Assembly (NCBI GenBank): GCA_046728115.1 | Contig: JBKPDW010000028.1 | Coordinates: 1 to 6,544 of the forward strand | Length of the DNA: 6,544 bases | Reading direction: 5' to 3' | Source: CAVSWN01 sp046728115 | GTDB taxonomy: Bacteria; Acidobacteriota; Vicinamibacteria; Vicinamibacterales; CAVVIG01 | Shown here: one piece after another, positions 1 to 5,863 of the stretch | Numbering within the stretch: the first letter of the stretch is position 1 | Layout of the letters: every line of letters starts with the position of its first letter | The notes under the pieces: generated by a model | Seen by the model: only the letters and a program-made list of their open reading frames with translations | What the model was told of the DNA's origin: nothing | Database searches by the model: none | Program-made: the position numbers and the translations under genes

Positions 1-115
1 CGTCTGCGTCAGGCAACGGCACGCGAGAATGATCCTTGAGCTGTTCACGTGATTCAACGGCCACAGCCCCACTTTCTGGAGATCTCGCCGGAGGCAGGCA
101 CGCGTAGAATGCGAT

Positions 116-121
116 GAGGAG
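116..121 (+). promoter_or_regulatory. Ribosome binding site deciding the TTG start of the CBS protein
   Basis: GAGGAG at 116-121 is a strong Shine-Dalgarno match with a 6-base spacer to the TTG at 128. The nearby ATG at 114 is in another frame and soon meets a stop, so the TTG is the best start. A TAGAAT hexamer at 105-110 resembles a -10 box, but it lies too close to the Shine-Dalgarno sequence and has no matching -35, so I do not call it a promoter. Confidence 0.6.
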
Positions 122-127
122 AGACGG

Positions 128-549
128 TTGCAGTCGAAGAAGCAAGTTCGTGATCTGATGAGTCACCCAGTCAGGACGCTCGAGCGTAATGAGAAGCTGT
201 CGATCGCCGACACGATCATGCGCGACGAGCGGATTCGCCACGTGCCGATCCTGGACGAGGCCGGCCAGCTTGTTGGCATCGTCAGCCAGCGGGATCTGTT
301 CCTCAATGCGCTCCTGCGGGCGCTCGGTCACGGAACTGTGGCACGCGACCGGGCCCTCGGTTCGATTGCAGTGAAGGAGGTCATGACGGAGGACGTGGTG
401 ACGACGACGGCGGAGACGCCGATCACGGCGGCGGCGCAGATGATGGTCGATCGAAAGATCGGTTGCTCCCCGTGGTGGAAGGGAATGCTCTGCTCGGCAT
501 CCTCAGCGAGTCGGACATCGTCTCCGCCGTGGCGCGCGGCGATCTCTAG
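128..549 (+). CDS. Tandem CBS-domain protein, interrupted by a one-base frameshift
   Basis: A CBS-pair (Bateman module) protein, probably a cytoplasmic sensor that binds adenine nucleotides; its partner is unknown. Residues 7-56 form CBS1 (starts VRDLMSHPV, then HVPILDEAGQLVGIVSQRD) and residues 82-113 begin CBS2 (VKEVMTEDVVTT to DRKIGC). After Cys113 the original frame turns into an Arg/Ser/Pro-rich tail that ends at 712. The frame beginning at 466 instead encodes LPVVEGNALLGILSESDIV and stops at TAG 547-549. This is exactly the expected end of CBS2, so one C appears to be missing in the TTGCTCCCC stretch. Repaired, the protein has 140 residues, normal for stand-alone CBS pairs. Both SxxD nucleotide-contact motifs (SQRD, SESD) are then present. 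The family is clear; whether the frameshift is a mutation or a sequence error cannot be told from here. Confidence 0.85.
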
Positions 550-579
550 CCGTCGCGTCGGACGACGAAGATGCGCTGA

Positions 580-696
580 CAGGATAGCGGTCGGGTTCAA
601 GTGCTCAAGCATGTCGAGCAGGTGGCCGCGTTCGAAGTGGAAGACGAAGTCCTCGAAGCTGATGCCGGGCCGCCGGAGTTCCGGTTCCACATCTAG
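580..696 (+). other. Possible coding remnant (C-terminal end of an unknown protein)
   Basis: This open frame follows a TGA at 577-579 and ends at TAG 694-696. It reads like the end of a real protein: VLKHVEQVAAFEVEDEVLEA followed by DAGPPEFRFHI, acidic, with mostly G or C in third positions. It has no recognisable domain and no ribosome binding site, and it is under 40 residues. It shares a frame with the repaired CBS end but is separated from it by two stops. The opposite strand is also open here (328-690), so the coding appearance may be chance. I do not assign a function. Confidence 0.2.
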
Positions 697-822
697 GCGT
701 CGTCCAGGCTAAGTACCTCAGTGACTACAGGGCGGGACGACGTGGGCACGCAAAGCGCGTGGCTATTCCATTTTCGCAGGTGCAGCAAATTGTGCAGCGA
801 TCGTGTCGGCAAACGGCGGATC

Positions 823-838
823 GGGACAGCTCGGGACA
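823..838 (-). repeat. TGTCCC direct repeat pair, minus orientation
   Basis: The plus strand reads TCGGGACAG twice, at 821-829 and 831-839, which gives TGTCCC on the minus strand at 828-823 and 838-833 with a 10-base period. The same hexamer occurs three times in the opposite orientation at 1007-1036. The two clusters flank the partial tRNA-Ser. Function unknown; see the matching entry. Confidence 0.5.
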
Positions 839-913
839 GAATCGCCATCGGGAGGTTTTCGGCCTGAAACCGTGAGATTCGGCACAATTCGTGAGGTGCT
901 GATCGGACCCTGG

Positions 914-957
914 TCGGTTTAGCAAACCGCCGCCTTCAGCCTCTCGGCCACCTCACC
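914..957 (-). pseudogene. 5' half of a tRNA-Ser(GCT) gene
   Basis: Read on the minus strand from 957, the sequence matches the front half of a bacterial serine tRNA. It has acceptor strand GGTGAGG (957-951), T8 G9, D-stem GCC/GGC (948-946, 934-932) around GAGAGGCTGAA, then anticodon stem GCGGT and loop TTGCTAA (925-919, anticodon GCT at 923-921). The 3' side of the stem begins ACCG (918-915) and then departs at 914, where C is expected and A is found. No long variable arm, no TTCGAAT-type T loop and no matching 3' half follow. The bases 897-891 (ACCTCAC) can pair with 956-950, closing a 68-base tRNA-like shape without a proper T arm, perhaps by chance. TATACT at 977-972 could be the old -10 box. 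Most likely this is a fragment left by recombination at a tRNA gene. Confidence 0.6.
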
Positions 958-1006
958 GCGCGAGAAAGCTGAGTATACGACAGGCATCGACTTAAGCGGA
1001 GCAGAT

Positions 1007-1036
1007 TGTCCCCGTTTCTGTCCCTGAAATTGTCCC
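1007..1036 (+). repeat. Three TGTCCC direct repeats with exact 12-base period
   Basis: TGTCCC occurs at 1007-1012, 1019-1024 and 1031-1036, a strict 12-base spacing close to one helical turn, with varied bases between. Two inverted copies lie at 823-838, beyond the partial tRNA-Ser. Evenly phased short repeats on both sides of a tRNA core are the usual shape of arm-type binding sites for a tyrosine recombinase. They are also compatible with a repressor site or a REP-like element. No protein in the window can be linked to them. Confidence 0.5.
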
Positions 1037-1339
1037 TGCCAACTTTCAGAACCGACACGAAACGGCGCGGCACACTGCACCGGGGCGCTGATCCGAACGC
1101 AGCGGTTCTTTTCGCCGACAACCATGCCGGCAACTGATTGGAGCGCGCCGCTTTACTCGCATGAGCCGGCTCCAGATTTCTGAGTTGGTCGTGCGTCGAG
1201 GACGCGAAGCGCGCGCAGAGCGGGCAGGCGAAGGGGCCGGCGGTAGGTCCCGGTCTCCTGAACCGGTGCGTTCCTGCGCACAAAGGAGGACGGGCCGAAG
1301 TTCCGTCCTATCGACGTCCCACCTGTGAAGCCTGACCGA

Positions 1340-2605
1340 TCACTTCCGGGCTTCGATTTCGCGTGCGGGATTCGCACTCGCATATTTGAGAAGGTGATCT
1401 TGAAACCGGTCCAGCATTCGTTGCGGCAACCAGCGCGTGACGACGTTGTTCACGCGGTGACCGAACAGACTTCGTGAAATCAAGCCTCGTGCAGTACGTC
1501 TCGCGAGTGCCTGGACCCGCGCGACATGCGGTTGCCTCTCTGCCGAATAGCGTTCAAACGCCATCGCGGTATTCATCGAGACGTGTTCTCCCCTTACCGC
1601 GTTGGTGGCCAGTTCGCGTGCCATCACCATCGCGTCCTCGAATGCCTGGTTTGCACCCTGGCCCAACATCGGGAACATCGCGTGCGCCGCGTCACCGGTG
1701 AGGGCGACTCGACCCACGTGGAATCGGGGCAGCGGATCGATGTCGCCGATGCGCCAGATGAGGGGGTTGCCAGGGTCCCAGAATCCCGTGTCAATGGCAT
1801 GGTGCACGCGCGCATCCTTGACGTCGTGCACCAGCGAGCGGGCGAGTCGCTTGGCGTCTTCTGGAGTCGAGATGTCGCGGGTGTGACTCGAATCATCCGT
1901 GCAGACGATCACGCCGAACTGGCCGCCACCTGCACCAGAAAGAATGACGACTGTGCCGGGCGCATTGATCTGGACGAACTCCCGCTCTCGGATCTGCCGG
2001 GCGAAGAGGCGTTCAGCTTCGCCTTGTCCCGTCAAGTCGACCCTGGTGGCAAACATCAGAGCGTCCAAACGTGGCACATAGCCGCGATGGGTAGGAAACA
2101 GTTGGCGACGGATTTTCGAATGGGCACCGTCCGCGCCGATGACGAAGTCGAATTCCCGAACCTCACCGCCGACGAAGGAGACTGTGACCTTGCTGCGACC
2201 TGAATCGTCCGATACGGATTCGATTTCATGGCCGCACTCGGGTGGAGCACCCTCGAGCGCTTGCAGCAGGGTCCGATGCAGGTCACCTCGATAGAACGAC
2301 GTGGCCGAGTACTGGCTGGCAGTCCTGAAGGCGATTCGTCGCACGACCCTGCCACTCAGACCGTCGATGATGGGGGCCGAGTTCACAGCCGCGCCATCTG
2401 GCGATTTTTCGAGCGCATCCCCGATCCCGATCTGCGCAAGCGCATACTTGCCGTTCGCGTGGACATTGAGTTGATACCCTGTGGAGCGCGGTGTCGGTGA
2501 TTGTTCGAAGATGTCGATGGATATTCCGATTCGACGGAGGGCGTGTGCCATCGAGATGCCTGCGATTCCGGCGCCAATCACTGCACCTCGCATGGCTTGG
2601 GTCAT
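1340..2605 (-). CDS. FAD-dependent monooxygenase, PHBH-like (group A flavoprotein)
   Basis: A cytoplasmic flavoprotein of 421 residues in the p-hydroxybenzoate hydroxylase fold, expected to use NAD(P)H and O2 to hydroxylate or epoxidise an organic substrate. All three family fingerprints are present (counting from Met at 2605). They are the dinucleotide-binding GAGIAG at 11-16, followed by an acidic strand end (IFEQ); the DG motif GADGAHSKIRR at about 157-167; and the FAD-ribityl GD motif GDAAHAMFPMLGQGAN at 304-319. An Arg-containing FYRGDLHRTLL helix lies near 105. Length is normal and the frame is intact. I chose ATG 2605 because the longer frame to 2644 adds 13 non-conserved residues and overlaps the esterase scrap; an AAGG lies just upstream. 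The gene starts 16 bases after that scrap's stop and may share a transcript with the esterases. The substrate cannot be read from the sequence. Confidence 0.88.
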   Translation of the reverse strand: MTQAMRGAVIGAGIAGISMAHALRRIGISIDIFEQSPTPRSTGYQLNVHANGKYALAQIGIGDALEKSPDGAAVNSAPIIDGLSGRVVRRIAFRTASQYSATSFYRGDLHRTLLQALEGAPPECGHEIESVSDDSGRSKVTVSFVGGEVREFDFVIGADGAHSKIRRQLFPTHRGYVPRLDALMFATRVDLTGQGEAERLFARQIREREFVQINAPGTVVILSGAGGGQFGVIVCTDDSSHTRDISTPEDAKRLARSLVHDVKDARVHHAIDTGFWDPGNPLIWRIGDIDPLPRFHVGRVALTGDAAHAMFPMLGQGANQAFEDAMVMARELATNAVRGEHVSMNTAMAFERYSAERQPHVARVQALARRTARGLISRSLFGHRVNNVVTRWLPQRMLDRFQDHLLKYASANPAREIEARK

Positions 2606-2621
2606 GTCCCTTGGGCCTAGA

Positions 2622-2838
2622 TTATTTCCCGCGCATCGTCTCAAAGGCTCGCCGAAAGAAGGCGACCTGAGGGAATTGCGCGTTGGAGCGGACTGTCAAG
2701 CGGTCACCGAAATCGAGCATGCGATAGTCAGGCGATGGGTAGGTGGGCCATTCAGGCACCGCCGCACCGTTGGGATTGCCCGTCTTGGCGACTGCACACA
2801 CGTGTCGGCCATCGCGCGCGAGACGGTGTAGCGTTCGC
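2622..2838 (-). pseudogene. C-terminal fragment of a type-B carboxylesterase
   Basis: The last ~65 residues of a carboxylesterase, closely similar to the intact neighbour. It reads AKTGNPNGAAVPEWP, then SPDYRMLDFGDRLTVRSNAQ, then a FETMRGK end with TAA at 2624-2622. The intact protein has ARTGNPNGTALPQWP, SPDYRLLDFGDRVTVRSNAQ and FDTMRG. Upstream, TVSRAMADTCVQ matches intact TVSRAMADAWVQ but in another frame: one base is missing near 2790 (GGCGACTGCAC here against GGCAAACTGCAC at the intact locus). Homology fades before about 2838, just inside the end of the hydrolase domain, so the signal peptide, nucleophile serine and catalytic Glu/His are all absent. It cannot be an active enzyme. It looks like the remnant of a second, tandem esterase gene lost by deletion. 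Confidence 0.8.
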
Positions 2839-2857
2839 TTCGCCCCGTAGATCATTG

Positions 2858-3994
2858 TCATTGAACGAGAACCGCCGTCAACACGGGCGTCCAATTGCTG
2901 CGATGGGTTCGATCGGCCAATTCTGAAACCGCCGCGGCCACGCCCTGGGCATCCGACGGGCCGCCGTTGGCCTGCTCAGGCTCGAGCAGACTGACGATCC
3001 TGCTTCGATCGAGCCGCTGCCCTGCTGGGTTCTGCACACCGCGCGCCGGACTTTTCCCCATAACGCTTTCAACGTAGTGCGCGTCGGGGTTGAACCGGAC
3101 CCAACGCGCGCCGGCATCGAGCCAGGCATTCACCTGGGCGATAGCGTGAGAAGCGTCAGCAGTAACATGATGAGCCTCGGATTCAAACACAAGGACCGCA
3201 AGGTGCGGAAGGCGCCGAACCGCGTCCCGTACGTAACGCAGTGCGTCTTCGCTGCGTGCGCGCTCCTCGACTTCGTCAATGGTTGCGATGTGGGGTGACC
3301 ACATTGGGCCAAAGACGTTTCGATCACGAGCCTCGCGGATGATCGCCGGGAAGTAAAAGGCTTTGCGCGGCTGCCCGGCTGTGGGCGAGTCGTAAACCGC
3401 CCAGAATCCATAGTCCTTGTCTTTGTTGAAAGTCCCGTTGCCGTCACCATCAAGGTACAAACCGCCACGAGGCCACGTCGGGTCACGCGGTAGTGCCTGA
3501 ATCGGCCATACCCACAGCGGCATTTCAGGGCTGTAGCGCAGGCGGGCGAAATCCATGGTCCCAGTGGCGCGATCGTAGTAGGGATTGAGCTGGAAGATGC
3601 TTCCCGTTCCAGTATCGATTGAGCTGAGCATCGGCGATTCCCAACTCGCGTACCACTTCAAGCCGGGGAATCGATCGCCGTACCGCGCCATTGTCAGCAC
3701 CGCGCGGTTACCTCCACCCGACCAACCGACCATGCCCACGTTCGTGGTCTGGACCTTGATAGTGCCTGTGTACCCCTCGATGGACTTGTTCTCCATCGAG
3801 CGAATTCGCCCAGTTGCAAAGGCCAGTACATCAGCGAGCGCCTCGGAACAAGGAGTGAACCGGGCATCCTGATTTCCTGAACACTGAAACGCCACCTCGA
3901 CGAACCCTCGACCGCTCAAGCAGCCGCCGCCCACCCGGTCGACCGATGGAGCCGCCGCGCTGTGGACGATGACCGGGGCGCCCTCAGGATATCG
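2858..3994 (-). CDS. Alpha/beta-hydrolase domain, out of frame with the upstream esterase
   Basis: A serine-hydrolase domain of about 378 residues, precise substrate unknown. The open frame runs from the C tract (4000) to TGA 2860-2858; its first usable start is GTG 3934. That start would cut off the strand GAPVIVHSAAA (3982-3950), which belongs to the fold. Counting from GTG 3934, the nucleophile elbow is GWSGGG at 70-75 with Ser72, followed by a helix. An Asp-rich loop, LDGDGNGTFNKDKD, at 161-174 resembles an EF-hand or dockerin-type calcium loop. VLVFESEAHHVTADASH at 247-263 is the expected late strand and acid/histidine region. A TGA lies at 4003-4001 in this frame, so it cannot be translated alone with a signal peptide. 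Its first strands (RGPLIRIPSRSARDGVQIRV) are still encoded in the esterase frame. Best read as the second domain of a fused protein disconnected by one base. Confidence 0.7.
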   Translation of the reverse strand, partial: RYPEGAPVIVHSAAAPSVDRVGGGCLSGRGFVEVAFQCSGNQDARFTPCSEALADVLAFATGRIRSMENKSIEGYTGTIKVQTTNVGMVGWSGGGNRAVLTMARYGDRFPGLKWYASWESPMLSSIDTGTGSIFQLNPYYDRATGTMDFARLRYSPEMPLWVWPIQALPRDPTWPRGGLYLDGDGNGTFNKDKDYGFWAVYDSPTAGQPRKAFYFPAIIREARDRNVFGPMWSPHIATIDEVEERARSEDALRYVRDAVRRLPHLAVLVFESEAHHVTADASHAIAQVNAWLDAGARWVRFNPDAHYVESVMGKSPARGVQNPAGQRLDRSRIVSLLEPEQANGGPSDAQGVAAAVSELADRTHRSNWTPVLTAVLVQ

Positions 3995-5732
3995 GGGGGG
4001 TCACCGGTGGCGAGACTCGTATCTGCACGCCGTCGCGCGCGGACCGCGACGGAATGCGAATCAACGGCCCGCGTAATTCGCAATTGGGTACGGGGACGGC
4101 GCCGGTTCGGATGGGCGGTTCCTGCGCAGGATTGACGGCCGGCGAGGCCGATTGCTGGAACGCGCCCGCCGATGTCGACGGTGTCCCGCGCATCGTGTCA
4201 AAGACGCGCTGATAGAAGTCCACCTGCGGACTCTGCGCGTTGGAGCGGACTGTCACGCGATCGCCGAAGTCGAGCAATCGATAGTCAGGCGAACGGTAAA
4301 CAGGCCATTGAGGCAACGCCGTACCGTTTGGATTTCCGGTTCTGGCAAACTGCACCCACGCGTCGGCCATCGCTCGCGACACGGTGCGGTCGATCTCCTC
4401 AAACTGTGAAACGTCCCCGTTCGTGTTGTCGAAGACGTACGGGACTTCGGTGGTGTGCGCGGCTCCGCCACCGGCTGACCGGCTGGACGGCCCGACACGG
4501 GAAAACTGATACATGTAGACGTCGGTGACGTTCGATGCCGCCCGTGCTGTGAGTACCGTCGGCGCGATGATCTGAAAATCACCGTGCATCAGCGGCGCCG
4601 CGACCGCCACATCGGCGTCGGTTGCTGCTGGATACCGTGCGAGCACTGCGTCAGCGACAGTTGCGGGAAACCTCGCGCGGACAGATTCGCGATAGTCGGC
4701 CACGGTCTTGGGCAATTCGCTCGCCCAGAACAGACCCTCGTCGGCATTGTGGCCAATGAGCAGCGGTACTTTCACCTCTTTCATCGTGCCGATGAGAACA
4801 ACGGGATCGTCGGGCACGACGTAGCCATCGATAAGCGGGACGTAGCGCGCTCCCCACCGGTCCGTCGGCAGCTGCGCGAGCACTTCGTTTGCGCTCAACG
4901 CGCGGAGTGCCTTGATGTCCGGTGCAATCGACTCGCCCTGGGCTTCGGCAGACGGGAGGCCGTAGTGTGGAACACGCAGCTTCGGCTTCGGGCCGGCAAC
5001 GGTCGCCCCGAGGCTCTGCGCAATGGCGCGATGGAACAATCCTCGTGCGAGCGGCGAGACCATGAGGAATCCCTGGCTGGACGCGCCCGCTGACGATCCG
5101 AATAGTGTCACCTTCTCCGGATTGCCCCCGAATGCCGCGATGTTCGTGCGAACCCAGTGGAGCGCCGCAATCTGATCGAGCAGCCCATAATTGCCGGAGA
5201 CTCGATGTTCGGATTCGCGCGAGAGCGCCGGGTGCGCCAGAAACCCCAGCGCTCCCAACCGATACTCGATGCTCACCACAACCACGCCGCGACGAGCGAG
5301 GTTGGTTCCATCGGTTCGGGGCAATCCGGCTCTACCGCCGGTGAATCCTCCACCGTGGATCCACACCATCACAGGGAGCCGTTTGTTGCCATCGGTCGCC
5401 GGGGTCCAGACGTTGAGCGTGAGACAGTCTTCGCTCGACGGCGTCGGCGCCAGCCCGCGCGGCGTGAAGTTTCCGGGCTGAGGACACTGCGGTCCGAAGC
5501 GCGTGGCGTCTCGAACGGCAGTCCACGGTTCGGGCGGCGCGGGTGGACGCCATCGACGGTCACCGATGGGAGGGGCGGCGTACGGAATGCCCTTGAACAC
5601 CACGACGTCAGTGCCACTGCCTCGCACCGGCCCGGACTGCGTGTGAACCACGGTTTGCAGCGACTCGGCCGCCTGCCCGTGCACCACGACCACTGCCACC
5701 GTGACGCCCATGAACTTCAGGAACCACCGCAT
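3984..5732 (-). CDS. Secreted type-B carboxylesterase with a C-terminal fusion linker
   Basis: An exported serine esterase of 582 residues as read, expected to hydrolyse carboxylic esters outside the cytoplasm. ATG 5732 follows a strong Shine-Dalgarno sequence and starts a signal peptide (MRWFLKFMGVTVAVVVVHGQAAES, cleavage probably near 20-22); the longer frame to 5846 adds a non-conserved Arg-rich stretch. Counting from this Met: family signature EDCLTLNVW at 101-109, oxyanion-hole HGGGF at 126-130, nucleophile GSSAG at 212-216 (Ser214; most relatives have GESAG or GQSAG), catalytic Glu332 in NADEG, and His426 in AAHTTEVPYVF. The esterase domain ends near 516 (FDTMRG). A Ser/Pro/Ala linker (517-548) then leads into RGPLIRIPSRSARDG, the first part of the next hydrolase domain. 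The frame ends at TGA 3986-3984 just after a C7 run. The normal family length is about 500-550, so the tail is extra. Confidence 0.9.
   Translation of the reverse strand: MRWFLKFMGVTVAVVVVHGQAAESLQTVVHTQSGPVRGSGTDVVVFKGIPYAAPPIGDRRWRPPAPPEPWTAVRDATRFGPQCPQPGNFTPRGLAPTPSSEDCLTLNVWTPATDGNKRLPVMVWIHGGGFTGGRAGLPRTDGTNLARRGVVVVSIEYRLGALGFLAHPALSRESEHRVSGNYGLLDQIAALHWVRTNIAAFGGNPEKVTLFGSSAGASSQGFLMVSPLARGLFHRAIAQSLGATVAGPKPKLRVPHYGLPSAEAQGESIAPDIKALRALSANEVLAQLPTDRWGARYVPLIDGYVVPDDPVVLIGTMKEVKVPLLIGHNADEGLFWASELPKTVADYRESVRARFPATVADAVLARYPAATDADVAVAAPLMHGDFQIIAPTVLTARAASNVTDVYMYQFSRVGPSSRSAGGGAAHTTEVPYVFDNTNGDVSQFEEIDRTVSRAMADAWVQFARTGNPNGTALPQWPVYRSPDYRLLDFGDRVTVRSNAQSPQVDFYQRVFDTMRGTPSTSAGAFQQSASPAVNPAQEPPIRTGAVPVPNCELRGPLIRIPSRSARDGVQIRVSPPVTPPIS
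3994..4000 (-). repeat. C7 homopolymer at the esterase/hydrolase frame break
   Basis: Seven C on the minus strand (G on the plus strand). With seven, the esterase frame passes through Pro codons and stops at 3986-3984. With six, it continues in frame into the hydrolase domain (RYPEGAPVIVH). The tract is therefore the point where the two domains are joined or separated. It may be a slippage (phase-variable) site or a homopolymer miscall. Confidence 0.7.
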
Positions 5733-5863
5733 AGATACCTCCCGACGGCGCGGCCTGGGACGGGTCGAGACATCTCGAGCTGCCGCGACAACGATCTCCC
5801 GACATGAGGTCACCGCTCTGACCCGCGCAGGTAAAATAGCGCCCAAACGCGTCTGCGCGCACG
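5733..5863. promoter_or_regulatory. Divergent intergenic region between esterase and beta-propeller gene
   Basis: These 131 bases separate the start of the minus-strand esterase from the first possible start of the plus-strand propeller protein, so promoters for both should lie here or just inside the genes. On the minus strand, GGGAGGT at 5743-5737 is the esterase ribosome binding site, with 5 bases between GGAGG and the ATG. On the plus strand, TAAAAT at 5832-5837 resembles a -10 box, but no clear -35 lies 16-18 bases upstream. I see no convincing operator palindrome. Confidence 0.45.

Larger units (their letters stand above)
550..1339. other. 790-base stretch without a convincing gene
   Basis: Between the CBS stop and the 3' end of the monooxygenase gene no frame on either strand gives a protein I recognise. 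Open frames here are short and low in complexity, and they mostly lack ribosome binding sites. The stretch contains a possible coding remnant (580-696), TGTCCC repeats (823-838 and 1007-1036), a TGCAGC pair (781 and 793) and a partial tRNA-Ser (914-957, minus). From 1130 to 1339 I see only GC-rich sequence, with one weak hairpin at 1250-1266. The mix of a tRNA piece and short repeats resembles an old integration site or degraded mobile DNA, but no integrase is present. Confidence 0.55.

Noticed and set aside
328..690. Minus-strand open frame opposite the CBS gene and the 580-696 remnant
   Set aside because: Its second half is antisense to the conserved CBS2 domain, it has no ribosome binding site, and no family is recognisable.
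919..1125. Minus-strand open frame ending in RGEVAERLKAAVC
   Set aside because: Its ending is the translation of the tRNA-Ser 5' half (GAGGTGGCCGAG and onward), a well-known source of false hypothetical proteins; the stop TAA lies in the anticodon loop.
1250..1266. Hairpin CCGGT/ACCGG as a terminator for the monooxygenase gene
   Set aside because: Only five base pairs and no T run on either strand.
936..1383. Short minus-strand open frames downstream of the monooxygenase gene
   Set aside because: Overlapping one another, Arg/Pro/Ser-rich, and without a start signal or family similarity.
1526..2203. 225-residue plus-strand open frame
   Set aside because: It lies wholly antisense to the FAD monooxygenase, whose flavin motifs are intact, and it shows no family pattern of its own.
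5157..5807. 216-residue plus-strand open frame
   Set aside because: Arg/Gly/Pro-rich antisense of the carboxylesterase N-terminus and signal peptide, a GC-rich shadow frame.
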